From NCBI RefSeq assembly GCF_004114975.1, contig NZ_CP030051.1:3782001-3846000 (forward strand): a DNA stretch of 64,000 nt, read 5' to 3'. The notes under the pieces are model-generated. The model was not told where the DNA came from. It did no database searches and saw only the letters and a program-made list of their open reading frames with translations. The position numbers and the translations under genes are program-made. Shown here in pieces: positions 18,867 to 27,132 of the stretch (within the stretch, counting starts at the first letter, position 1; each line of letters begins with the position of its first letter). This stretch comes from Bradyrhizobium guangdongense. GTDB lineage: Bacteria > Pseudomonadota > Alphaproteobacteria > Rhizobiales > Xanthobacteraceae.

Positions 18867-18943
18867 CTTTCCGCACAGAAACATCGTAATATTAGTCCGA
18901 GTTTGATCCACCGCGGTCCTTGAAACCGCGAGCGGAGGATGGA

Positions 18944-20440
18944 ATGCCAGCCGTACAAGAGACGGTCGAGCGCGTGAAGCGCATCGACGTCGACCAGTAT
19001 CGTTATGGGTTTGAGACCCTGATCGACTCCGAGAAGGCCCCCAAGGGGCTGTCGGAAGAGATCGTCAAGTTCATCTCGCAGAAGAAGAACGAACCCGACT
19101 GGATGCTCCAGTGGCGGCTGGAGGCTTACAGGCGCTGGCTGACCATGCAGGAGCCGACCTGGGCCCGCGTCGACTATCCCAAGATCGATTTCCAGGATCT
19201 CTACTATTACGCGGCGCCGAAGCCGAAGAAGACGGTCTCGTCACTGGATGAGATCGACCCGGAGATCCTGAAGACCTACGAGAAGCTCGGCATTCCCTTG
19301 CGGGAAGTCGCCATGCTCGAAGGCATCGAGCCCAAGGTGGGCGAGGAAGACCCGGCCCGTCGCAAGATCGCGGTCGATGCCGTGTTCGATTCGGTCTCGG
19401 TTGCGACCACCTTCAAGGCCGAGCTGAAGAAAGCCGGCGTGATCTTCATGCCGATCTCGGAAGCCATCCGCGAGCATCCTGAACTCGTGCAGAAATATCT
19501 GGGTTCGGTGGTGCCGACCTCTGACAATTTCTACGCGACGCTGAACTCGGCGGTGTTCTCCGACGGCTCGTTCGTCTACGTGCCGCCGGGCGTGCGCTGC
19601 CCGATGGAGCTGTCGACCTATTTCCGCATCAACGAGCGCAACACCGGCCAGTTCGAACGCACGCTGATCATCGCCGACAAGGGCGCCTACGTCTCCTATC
19701 TCGAAGGCTGCACCGCGCCGCAGCGCGACGAGAACCAGCTGCACGCCGCCGTGGTCGAGCTCGTCGCCCATGACGATGCCGAGATCAAATATTCGACGGT
19801 GCAGAACTGGTATCCCGGCAATTCGGAAGGCAAGGGCGGCATCTACAATTTCGTCACCAAGCGTGGCGATTGCCGCGGTGCCAATTCCAAGATCTCCTGG
19901 ACCCAGGTCGAGACGGGGTCGGCGATCACCTGGAAATATCCGAGCTGCATCCTGCGCGGCGATAATTCACGTGGCGAGTTCTACTCGATCGCGATCTCGA
20001 ACGGCTTCCAGCAGGTCGATTCGGGCACCAAGATGATCCATCTCGGCAAGAACACGTCGAGCCGCATCATCTCCAAGGGCATCGCCGCCGGGAAGTCGCA
20101 GAACACCTATCGCGGTCTCGTCACCGCGCACCGCAAGGCGCTAGGGGCGCGCAACTTCACCGCCTGCGACTCGCTGCTGATCGGCGACAAATGCGGCGCA
20201 CACACCGTGCCCTACATCGAGGCCAAGAACTCCTCGGCGACGTTCGAGCACGAGGCGACGACCTCCAAGATCTCCGAGGACGTGCTGTTCTACTGCATCC
20301 AGCGCGGGCTCAGCCAGGAAGAGGCCGTCGGCCTCGTCGTCAACGGCTTCGTCAAGGACGTGCTGCAGCAACTGCCGATGGAGTTCGCGGTGGAAGCGCA
20401 GAAGCTGATCTCGATTTCGCTTGAAGGGTCGGTCGGCTGA
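18944..20440 (+). CDS. sufB: Fe-S cluster assembly scaffold subunit SufB
   Basis: Core scaffold of the SUF system; with SufC and SufD it forms the SufBC2D complex on which Fe-S clusters are built. It has 498 residues, normal for the family. The N-terminal helical region is followed by the right-handed beta-helix core (about 150-440), with conserved segments such as [15 protein letters not shown] and QNWYPGN and the C-terminal [13 protein letters not shown]. The cysteine in SYLEGCTAP is conserved. The ATG at 18944 is preceded by GGAGG at ideal spacing; a TTG at 18920 is rejected. It is followed by sufC after 64 bp. Confidence 0.97.
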   Translation: MPAVQETVERVKRIDVDQYRYGFETLIDSEKAPKGLSEEIVKFISQKKNEPDWMLQWRLEAYRRWLTMQEPTWARVDYPKIDFQDLYYYAAPKPKKTVSSLDEIDPEILKTYEKLGIPLREVAMLEGIEPKVGEEDPARRKIAVDAVFDSVSVATTFKAELKKAGVIFMPISEAIREHPELVQKYLGSVVPTSDNFYATLNSAVFSDGSFVYVPPGVRCPMELSTYFRINERNTGQFERTLIIADKGAYVSYLEGCTAPQRDENQLHAAVVELVAHDDAEIKYSTVQNWYPGNSEGKGGIYNFVTKRGDCRGANSKISWTQVETGSAITWKYPSCILRGDNSRGEFYSIAISNGFQQVDSGTKMIHLGKNTSSRIISKGIAAGKSQNTYRGLVTAHRKALGARNFTACDSLLIGDKCGAHTVPYIEAKNSSATFEHEATTSKISEDVLFYCIQRGLSQEEAVGLVVNGFVKDVLQQLPMEFAVEAQKLISISLEGSVG

Positions 20441-20504
20441 TTGCCGACCACCCGGCGGCGCGCGCCTCGCGCTCCAACATCATCTGAATAAACTGGATAC
20501 CAAG

Positions 20505-21254
20505 ATGGCTTTGCTTGAAGTGAAAGACCTCAAGGTTCGTGTCGAGGAGCGTGAGATCCTCCACGGACTGACGCTGACCGTGAACGAAGGCGAGGTGCAC
20601 GCGATCATGGGGCCGAACGGCTCCGGCAAGTCGACGCTCTCGCACGTCATCGCCGGCAAGCCTGGTTATGAAGTCACCGACGGCCAGATCCTGTTCAAGG
20701 GCGAAGACCTCCTGGAGATGTCGCCGGACGAGCGCGCCGCCAAGGGCGTGTTCCTGGCGTTCCAGTATCCGGTCGAGATTCCCGGCGTCGCCACCATGAA
20801 TTTCCTGCGCACGGCGCTGAACGCCCAGCGCAAGGCGCGCGGGGAGGATGAATACTCCACCCCGGACTTCCTCAAGAAGGTCCGCGAGGTCTCGAAGTCG
20901 CTGAACATCCCGCAGGACATGCTCAAGCGCGGCGTCAATGTCGGCTTCTCCGGCGGCGAAAAGAAGCGCAACGAGGTGTTGCAGATGGCGCTGTTCGAGC
21001 CGAGCCTGTGCATCCTCGACGAGATGGATTCGGGCCTCGACATCGACGCGCTGCGCATCGCGGCCGACGGCGTCAACGCGCTGCGCTCGCCAAAGCGCGC
21101 GATGGTCGTCATCACCCACTATCAGCGGCTGCTCAACTACATCGTGCCCGACGTGGTGCACGTGATGTCCAAGGGGCGGGTCGTGAAGAGCGGCGCCAAG
21201 GATCTGGCGCTGGAGCTGGAAGCGTCCGGCTACGCCCAGTTCGAGGACGCGTAA
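20505..21254 (+). CDS. sufC: Fe-S cluster assembly ATPase SufC
   Basis: Soluble ABC-type ATPase of 249 residues that drives conformational change in the SufBC2D scaffold. Walker A is GPNGSGKST (about residues 36-44), the signature is FSGGEKKR (about 148), and Walker B is LCILDEMDSGLD (about 168-179), the EMDSGLD form being typical of SufC. The switch histidine is in VVITHYQRLL. The ATG at 20505 gives the standard MALLEVKDL start; the open frame reading back to 20421 is spurious. sufD begins 12 bases after its stop. Confidence 0.97.
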   Translation: MALLEVKDLKVRVEEREILHGLTLTVNEGEVHAIMGPNGSGKSTLSHVIAGKPGYEVTDGQILFKGEDLLEMSPDERAAKGVFLAFQYPVEIPGVATMNFLRTALNAQRKARGEDEYSTPDFLKKVREVSKSLNIPQDMLKRGVNVGFSGGEKKRNEVLQMALFEPSLCILDEMDSGLDIDALRIAADGVNALRSPKRAMVVITHYQRLLNYIVPDVVHVMSKGRVVKSGAKDLALELEASGYAQFEDA

Positions 21255-21266
21255 GGATTGGTTGCA

Positions 21267-22589
21267 ATGAACGTTGCTGTGGCAAAGACCGGAAAGGGCC
21301 GCGCCGTGAGCGATTTCTTCGCCAGCGCCGAAGGCCGCCTGCCGGGTTCGCCGGGAGTGGCAGCAGTGCGCCGCGAGGCGTTCGAGACCTATGAGCGTCT
21401 CGGTCTGCCGCATCGCCGAATCGAGGAATGGAAATACACCGACCTGCGCGCGCTGGTCGGCGAGGTGCTGCCGCTGGCAGCGGTGCCGGATACAGCCGCG
21501 CTGAAGCTCGCCACTGAGGCCGTGAAGGCGCATGCGATTGCCGGCGCCCGCAAGCTGGTGCTGGTCGACGGCGTGTTCGCAGCCGATCTGTCTGACGTCA
21601 GGGCGCTCGCATCCGAGGTCAGCCTCAAGACGCTGCGCGAGATGCTCGCGAATGAGGCCAATCCCTCCGCCGGCGATCTCCTCCGGACCACGTCGACCGA
21701 TGCGATGATTTCGCTCAATGCGGCCATGGCGACCGACGGCGTCGTGGTCTCGGTGGCCGACGGCACCCGTCTATCGGCGCCGATCCAGCTCATGCATATC
21801 GCGACGGCGGCGGGCGCGTCCGCCTTCACCCGCTCGCATCTGCGGATTGGCAAGGGCGCCCGCGCCACTGTTGTCGAGACCTTCGTCGCGGCCGGCAAGG
21901 CGAGCGGCTACCAGGTCAACGACGCGGTGATCCTCTGGATCGGCGACGATGCCGACGTCGCGCATATCCGCCTGATGGATGATGCGCCTGACGCGGTGAA
22001 TGTCTCCTCGCACTTCGTCACCGTCGGCGCCGCCGTGAAGCTGAACTTCTTCAACATGACGACGGGCGCAGCCGTCAGCCGCCTGCAGGGCTTCATCACG
22101 CTGGCGGGCGAGGGCAGCGAGCTCTCGGCCAACGGCGTCAACCTTCTGCAGAAGACCGAGCATGGCGACACCACGCTGGTGGTCGATCACGCCGTGCCGA
22201 ACTGCGTCAGCCGCGAGACTTTCCGCGCTGTCATCGACGATCGCGCCCATTCGGTGTTCCAGGGCCGCATCATCGTCCGTCCCGATGCGCAGAAGACCGA
22301 CGGCAAAATGATGACCCGGGCGCTTCTGCTCTCGGACGAAGCCGAGGCCGACAACAAGCCCGAACTCGAGATCTTTGCCGACGACGTCTCCTGCGGCCAC
22401 GGCGCCACCGCCGGCGCGCTGGACGACAGTCTGCTGTTCTACCTCAAGGCTCGCGGCCTGCCGGAGAAGCAGGCCCAGGCGCTGCTGATCCAGGCCTTCG
22501 TCGGTGAGGCGATCGAGCAGATCGCGGACGATGGCCTCCGTGAGCACGTGATCGGCATCGCCGAGCGCTGGCTGGAGCGGCGGTCATGA
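21267..22589 (+). CDS. sufD: Fe-S cluster assembly protein SufD
   Basis: SufB paralogue of 440 residues that pairs with SufB in the scaffold complex. The N-terminal region contains the RRIEEWKYTDLRAL motif typical of SufD, then the beta-helix core, and the C-terminal CGHGATAGALDDSLLFYLKARGL, which holds the histidine of the SufB-SufD cluster site. The ATG at 21267 follows a TAAGGA site; the TTG at 21258 is less likely. Its stop overlaps the sufS start as ATGA, indicating translational coupling. Confidence 0.96.
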   Translation: MNVAVAKTGKGRAVSDFFASAEGRLPGSPGVAAVRREAFETYERLGLPHRRIEEWKYTDLRALVGEVLPLAAVPDTAALKLATEAVKAHAIAGARKLVLVDGVFAADLSDVRALASEVSLKTLREMLANEANPSAGDLLRTTSTDAMISLNAAMATDGVVVSVADGTRLSAPIQLMHIATAAGASAFTRSHLRIGKGARATVVETFVAAGKASGYQVNDAVILWIGDDADVAHIRLMDDAPDAVNVSSHFVTVGAAVKLNFFNMTTGAAVSRLQGFITLAGEGSELSANGVNLLQKTEHGDTTLVVDHAVPNCVSRETFRAVIDDRAHSVFQGRIIVRPDAQKTDGKMMTRALLLSDEAEADNKPELEIFADDVSCGHGATAGALDDSLLFYLKARGLPEKQAQALLIQAFVGEAIEQIADDGLREHVIGIAERWLERRS

Positions 22590-23833
22590 GCACGCATCCT
22601 GCGGTCGAGAACGGGGCCTATGACGTCGCGCGCGTGCGCCAGGATTTTCCGGCGCTCGCCATGCAGGTCTACGGCAAGAAGCTGGTCTATCTCGACAACG
22701 CCGCCTCCGCGCAAAAGCCGAGCGCCGTGCTCGAGCGCATGACGCAGGCCTATACGAGCGAATACGCCAACGTGCATCGCGGCCTGCATTACCTCGCCAA
22801 TGCCGCGACGGAAGCCTATGAGGGTGGTCGCACCAAGGTGGCGCAGTTCATCAACGCGCCCCGTACGGAAGAAGTGATCTTCACCCGCAATGCCACCGAG
22901 GCGATCAACCTGGTCGCCTCGTCCTGGGGCGGGCCGAACATCGGGAAGGGCGACGAGATCGTCCTTTCGATCATGGAGCACCACTCCAACATCGTGCCCT
23001 GGCATTTCCTCAGGGAGCGCCAGGGCGCCGTGATCAAGTGGGCGCCCGTCGACGACGAGGGCAATTTCCTCATCGACGAGTTCGAGAAGCTGCTGACCTT
23101 GAAGACGAAGCTGGTCGCGATCACGCAGATGTCGAACGCGCTCGGCACCATCGTCCCGGTCAAGGATGTCGTGAAGATCGCCCACGCGCGCGGCATTCCC
23201 GTGCTGGTCGACGGCAGCCAGGGTGCGGTGCATCTGCCGGTCGATGTCCAGGACATCGGCTGCGACTTCTACGTCTTCACCGGGCACAAGGTGTACGGTC
23301 CGACCGGCATCGGCGTGCTCTGGGCCAAGTACGATCACCTCGTCGCAATGCGCCCCTATAATGGCGGCGGCGAGATGATCCGCGAGGTCTCGCGCGAGAT
23401 TGTCACCTATGGCGATCCTCCGCACAAATTCGAGGCGGGCACGCCCGCGATCGTCGAAGCGGTAGGTCTTGGTGCCGCCATCGACTACGTCAATTCGATC
23501 GGCAAGGAGCGCATCGCCGCGCACGAGCACGATCTCACGGCCTATGCCCAGGATCGCCTGCGCGAGATCAATTCGCTGCGGCTGATCGGCACGGCCCGCG
23601 GCAAGGGACCGGTGATCTCCTTCGAGCTCAAGGGCGCGCACGCCCATGACGTCGCGACCGTGATCGATCGTCAGGGTATCGCTGTTCGCGCCGGCACCCA
23701 TTGCGTGATGCCGCTTTTAGAACGGTTCAACGTGACCGCGACCTGCCGGGCCTCGTTCGGCATGTATAATACGCGGGAAGAAGTCGATCATCTGGCACAG
23801 GCGCTGCTCAAGGCGCGGGATTTGTTCGCATGA
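22586..23833 (+). CDS. sufS: Cysteine desulfurase SufS
   Basis: Group II PLP-dependent cysteine desulfurase of 415 residues supplying persulfide sulfur to the SUF scaffold. The PLP lysine is K235 in FTGHKVYGPTG, and the catalytic cysteine is C373 in RAGTHCVMPL, equivalent to C364 of E. coli SufS. The C-terminal CRASFGMYNT is the family signature. No SufE or SufU gene is seen in the window, so the sulfur acceptor must be encoded elsewhere. It overlaps sufD by four bases at its start and the next gene by four bases at its end. Confidence 0.97.
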   Translation: MSTHPAVENGAYDVARVRQDFPALAMQVYGKKLVYLDNAASAQKPSAVLERMTQAYTSEYANVHRGLHYLANAATEAYEGGRTKVAQFINAPRTEEVIFTRNATEAINLVASSWGGPNIGKGDEIVLSIMEHHSNIVPWHFLRERQGAVIKWAPVDDEGNFLIDEFEKLLTLKTKLVAITQMSNALGTIVPVKDVVKIAHARGIPVLVDGSQGAVHLPVDVQDIGCDFYVFTGHKVYGPTGIGVLWAKYDHLVAMRPYNGGGEMIREVSREIVTYGDPPHKFEAGTPAIVEAVGLGAAIDYVNSIGKERIAAHEHDLTAYAQDRLREINSLRLIGTARGKGPVISFELKGAHAHDVATVIDRQGIAVRAGTHCVMPLLERFNVTATCRASFGMYNTREEVDHLAQALLKARDLFA

Positions 23834-24201
23834 GTGACACGGCCGAAATCAAAGCCAATCCGATGGAAACCCATTCGGCGTTGCCGCCGGAGGAGACCGA
23901 GCGGCTGACGCGTGAGATCATCGCCGGGCTCAAGACCGTTTTCGACCCGGAAATCCCGGCGGACATCTACGAGCTCGGCCTGATCTACAAGGTCGAGATC
24001 AAGGACGATCGTTCCGTCGACGTGCAGATGACGCTGACGACGCCGAACTGTCCGGCTGCCGGCGAGCTGCCGACCATGGTCGAGAATGCGGTCGCCAGCG
24101 TCCCCGGCGTCGGCGTGGTCGACGTCAAGGTCGTCTGGGAGCCGGCCTGGACGCCGGAGCGCATGAGCGACGAGGCCCGCCTCGTACTCAACATGTGGTG
24201 A
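23830..24201 (+). CDS. sufT: SUF system protein, DUF59/MIP18 family (SufT-like)
   Basis: Small cytoplasmic protein of 123 residues, mostly a single DUF59 domain (about 25-120) with the DPEIPADIYELGLIYKVEI motif and the conserved cysteine in TTPNCPAAGELP. DUF59 proteins aid maturation or transfer of Fe-S clusters, and alphaproteobacterial suf operons regularly contain one at this position. It overlaps sufS by ATGA, implying coupled translation. The symbol sufT is used loosely for this class. Confidence 0.9.
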   Translation: MSDTAEIKANPMETHSALPPEETERLTREIIAGLKTVFDPEIPADIYELGLIYKVEIKDDRSVDVQMTLTTPNCPAAGELPTMVENAVASVPGVGVVDVKVVWEPAWTPERMSDEARLVLNMW

Positions 24202-24250
24202 CGGTCTCTGCTCGCATTGAATTCGCTTCGGAACGGACCAAATAAATAAC

Positions 24251-24649
24251 ATGACCCAGGCGACACCAGCTTCGACACCAAAGCCCCGGCGTCCGCGCCC
24301 TCAGGTGATGCGGCTAACGGACGCCGCAGCCCAGCGCATCAGCGAGCTGACGCAGCGTGCGGACTCCGAGATCGTCGGCCTGCGCGTCGGCGTGAAGAAC
24401 GGCGGCTGTGCCGGCCAGTCCTACACGGTCGAATATGCCCACGAGATCCGCCCGACCGACGAGGTCGTCGAGGACAAGGGCGTCAAGATCCTGGTCGATC
24501 CCAAGGCCGTGCTGTTTCTGCTCGGCACCGAGATGGACTACAAGGCCGACAAGATGCAGGCCCAGTTCGTCTTCAACAACCCCAACCAGATCTCCGCCTG
24601 CGGCTGCGGCGAGTCTGTCGAACTGCGTCCCGCCAAGATCGACGGGTAG
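24251..24649 (+). CDS. sufA: A-type Fe-S carrier SufA/IscA family
   Basis: HesB/IscA-type protein of 132 residues that receives clusters from the scaffold and hands them to apo-proteins. The three ligand cysteines are present: one in NGGCAGQSY and two in ACGCGES near the C-terminus. A short basic, proline-rich leader precedes the domain. It lies 49 bp after the DUF59 gene and closes the suf cluster; an inverted-repeat element follows. Confidence 0.94.
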   Translation: MTQATPASTPKPRRPRPQVMRLTDAAAQRISELTQRADSEIVGLRVGVKNGGCAGQSYTVEYAHEIRPTDEVVEDKGVKILVDPKAVLFLLGTEMDYKADKMQAQFVFNNPNQISACGCGESVELRPAKIDG

Positions 24650-24676
24650 GCCTCGTCTCACGCTTCTTCGCTCCGC

Positions 24677-24815
24677 CGTCGTCCCTGCGAACGCAGGGAC
24701 CCATTACCGCGTGGTCTCTCCGTGACATGCGGTGTGAGCACTATGCTGGCGCGACTACCAGTCTTCGCTAAACTGCTCCCTGTGGTTATGGGTCCCTGCG
24801 TTCGCAGGGACGACG
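24677..24815. repeat. 139-bp inverted-repeat element (MITE-like)
   Basis: The two 32-base ends (24677-24708 and 24784-24815) are inverted copies matching at 31 of 32 positions. Each end itself contains the palindrome GTCCCTGCG-N2-CGCAGGGAC. The 75-bp middle is unrelated to either neighbour and has no open frame of note. The layout is that of a non-autonomous miniature element or an intergenic palindromic repeat; similar units are familiar to me from Bradyrhizobium genomes. No clear target duplication is seen. It lies between sufA and the TfoX-like gene and could fold into a strong hairpin that terminates suf transcription. Confidence 0.75.
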
Positions 24816-24834
24816 ATGGGGGGAGAGTTGGGCC

Positions 24835-25263
24835 ATGGACCGCGAATTCCTGATCGACCTGTTCGCCGATTTTGGCCCGGTTACAATCCGCAAGATGTTT
24901 TCCGGTTACGGCATCTCCGCCGACGGCATCAATTTCGCGCTGTCCCTGCGTGCCGGCCTGTTCCTCCGCGCCGACGAGCAGACGATCCCCGACTTTGAAG
25001 CGGAAGGCTCAAAGCCGTTCCAGTATTCGACCCGCGCCAAGACCGTGCTGGTGAATTCCTATTGGGAGCTGCCGGCGCGTCTGTTCGACGATTCCCAGGA
25101 GCTGGCGCAATGGGCGAGGGCGGCGCTTGCCGCCGCCCAGCGCGCCAAGGTGAAGAAGCGGCCGAAGAAGAAAGCTGCGGCGAAGAAGTCCTTAGCGAAG
25201 AAGGCTGCCAAGAAGACGGTGCGTAGGGTGGGTAAAGCGAAACGTGCGCACGGTTCGAAATAA
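24835..25263 (+). CDS. TfoX/Sxy N-terminal domain protein with basic tail
   Basis: Protein of 142 residues. Residues 1-95 form a TfoX N-terminal domain (IRKMFSGYGI, GLFLRADE, YWELPARL), the domain of the competence regulator Sxy. The usual C-terminal TfoX domain is absent; instead there is a tail of about 40 residues very rich in Lys and Ala, similar to bacterial histone-like tails. Single-domain TfoX proteins are common in alphaproteobacteria and their role is not established. The last ten codons (RRVGKAKRAHGSK end) overlap what looks like a dispersed intergenic repeat, so the original C-terminus may have been extended by repeat insertion. Confidence 0.85.
   Translation: MDREFLIDLFADFGPVTIRKMFSGYGISADGINFALSLRAGLFLRADEQTIPDFEAEGSKPFQYSTRAKTVLVNSYWELPARLFDDSQELAQWARAALAAAQRAKVKKRPKKKAAAKKSLAKKAAKKTVRRVGKAKRAHGSK
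25222..25251 (+). repeat. Fragment of a dispersed repeat within the TfoX-like tail
   Basis: The bases here (CGTAGGGTGGGTAAAGCGAA, then ACGTGCGCAC) resemble a short repeat of the GTAGGGTGGGCAAAGCGAAGC type known from memory to recur in many proteobacterial genomes. It encodes the RVGKAKRAH end of the TfoX-like protein. Only one copy is seen in the window, so the assignment rests on recognition. Confidence 0.45.
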
Positions 25264-25318
25264 TCAGGTCGAGATCGCGGGCACGGCGCTTGCGCGCCTT
25301 TGCCAACGCTACGAGATC

Positions 25319-25849
25319 TCAATCCGCGGCCTTGGTCAGGCCAACACGCATGTCCTTTGCGACGAAGACGCAGACACCGTCCGCAACCACGCGACCGTCG
25401 GCAATTCCGAGCACGAGCTTGCCGCGCCGGACCATGCGCATGGCGACCTCGTAGCGCACTGATCGTGTTTCCGGCGTGACCGCTCCCGTCACCTCGACCT
25501 CGCCGACGCCGATGGCGCGGCCCTTGCCCGGCGAACCCGACCAGCCGAGCCAATAGCCGATCATCTGCCACATCGCGTCCAGGCCCAGACTTCCCGGCAT
25601 CATCGCGTCACCGCGATAGTGGCAGTCGAAGAACCAATGATCCGGCACGATGTCGAGCTCGCCGACGATGTGGCCCTTGCCGAATTCGCCGCCATTCAGG
25701 CTGATCTCGGTGATCCGGTCCATCATGAGCATCGGCGGCGCCGGCAATTGCGCGTTGCCCGGCCCGAAATAGCCGCCTTCGCTCGATCTCAGCAGCTCGT
25801 CCTTGCTGTAGGACGGCTGCGGCGTGTGAAAATCATGGGGATTGGGCAC
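25319..25849 (-). CDS. fabA: 3-hydroxydecanoyl-ACP dehydratase/isomerase FabA
   Basis: Dehydratase-isomerase of anaerobic unsaturated fatty acid synthesis, making trans-2- and cis-3-decenoyl-ACP; 176 residues. It aligns closely with E. coli FabA through LPAPPMLMMDRI, the active-site His77 in DCHYRGDAMMPG and Asp91 in GLDAMWQ, and GKGRAIGVGEVEVTG. Start at ATG 25849. The usual partner genes fabB and fabI are not adjacent; the gene stands alone between the TfoX-like and diguanylate cyclase genes, which suggests either relocation or a second copy besides a standard fabA-fabB locus elsewhere. Confidence 0.93.
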   Translation of the reverse strand: MPNPHDFHTPQPSYSKDELLRSSEGGYFGPGNAQLPAPPMLMMDRITEISLNGGEFGKGHIVGELDIVPDHWFFDCHYRGDAMMPGSLGLDAMWQMIGYWLGWSGSPGKGRAIGVGEVEVTGAVTPETRSVRYEVAMRMVRRGKLVLGIADGRVVADGVCVFVAKDMRVGLTKAAD

Positions 25850-25933
25850 GACGATGGTCCTCGCTGCGCAGGCGGCGAGGAAGATGTTGCTCGTCAGGTT
25901 GCAATGTCAAGCGGCGGCGGTGCGCCGCGCGCG

Positions 25934-27001
25934 TCATGCCACCTGGTTATGCGTCTCGACCGCGTATTCCGGATCGGCTTCGCAGATCACGCGGTTGCGG
26001 CCATTGCGCTTGGCCGCGTAGAGGCAGGCATCGGCGCGCTCGATCAGCGCGTCGGTGTCGTCGCCCTGCTTCAGCATCGATACGCCAACGGAAATGGTGA
26101 CGCGGCCGAGGATCTCGCCGGTCGACTTCTTCTTCAACTCCTTCGCCATTACGGCGCGGCGGATGTGGTCGGCGACGGTGAGAGCCTGGCGCAGCGCGGT
26201 GTTGGGCAGCACCACCGCGAACTCCTCGCCGCCGTAGCGCGCCGTGATGTCCTGGCCCTTGATGGTCTGCTTCAGCGACAGGCCGACCAGCCGCAGCACC
26301 TGATCGCCGGTGAGGTGGCCATAGGAATCGTTGAACGACTTGAAATGGTCGATGTCGAGCAGCAGCAGCGAGAGCGGCTCGTCGCCGGCAAGCGCGCTCT
26401 GCACGGCCATGCCGATCATGCGGTCGAAATATTTACGGTTGCCGAGACCGGTCAAGGGATCGGTCAGGCTCTCGGCGCGGATCGCTTCCAGGCTCTGCTG
26501 GAGATTGCTGATCTCGTTCTTCGACAGGGTCAGCCGGTCTTCCAGCGCCTTGTTGGTCTCGCGCATTTCGCCGGTCGAGCGCAACAGCGCTTCGACGATC
26601 GCCTTGATCTGCTCGCGGCTGCTCGCCGAGGAGAGTTGCTCGCTGGCGCCCGACAGGCTGGCGTCGTAGGTGCCGGTCATGCCGAGTGCGTTGCTTAACA
26701 CCGTCATGACGTCGTCGATCTCGCCGATCACGCGCGCGCCGACCTTGTCGATACGGTCGGTCGTTTTGATATGGGAGAGATAGGTGTCGTAGATCTGCTC
26801 GAGATCGGCTTCGGTCAGCTTGCCGTGGCGCGCGAGCGTCTCGTTGATGATCTTGTTGAGCGGTGCGTTGTAGCCGGTCGCGTAGACGTACCAGATCTCG
26901 TAATTGCGGGGAATTGCGGTCTGCTTCAGCGACCGGATCTGACCGAGCGCCACCTCGGCGAACGCCATCGTGCGTTCGTGTTCATCGAGCACTTTGACCA
27001 C
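25934..27001 (-). CDS. GGDEF-domain diguanylate cyclase
   Basis: Cytoplasmic protein of 355 residues ending in a GGDEF domain (about 185-345) with an intact GGEEF active site (residues 257-261), so it should make c-di-GMP from GTP. The inhibitory I-site, normally RxxD five residues before, reads KGQD, so product feedback may be weakened. The N-terminal 150 residues (ALGQIRSLKQTAIPRNYEIWY region) form a helical domain seen in alphaproteobacterial cyclases but with no known ligand, followed by a coiled-coil linker. No transmembrane segment. The start is a GTG at 27001; an ATG at 26968 is a shorter alternative. Confidence 0.92.
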   Translation of the reverse strand: MVKVLDEHERTMAFAEVALGQIRSLKQTAIPRNYEIWYVYATGYNAPLNKIINETLARHGKLTEADLEQIYDTYLSHIKTTDRIDKVGARVIGEIDDVMTVLSNALGMTGTYDASLSGASEQLSSASSREQIKAIVEALLRSTGEMRETNKALEDRLTLSKNEISNLQQSLEAIRAESLTDPLTGLGNRKYFDRMIGMAVQSALAGDEPLSLLLLDIDHFKSFNDSYGHLTGDQVLRLVGLSLKQTIKGQDITARYGGEEFAVVLPNTALRQALTVADHIRRAVMAKELKKKSTGEILGRVTISVGVSMLKQGDDTDALIERADACLYAAKRNGRNRVICEADPEYAVETHNQVA

Positions 27002-27132
27002 AGAACATACCCCACGGCGGTCGATGCGCCCATCGACCGCAGCAATGCTTTTAAATTATGTTCGTAGGCTAACGGACGATGATGAACGGTCGGTAAACGT
27101 TCGGCCGTTCAACTCAGGCGTGTATCGCGGTG

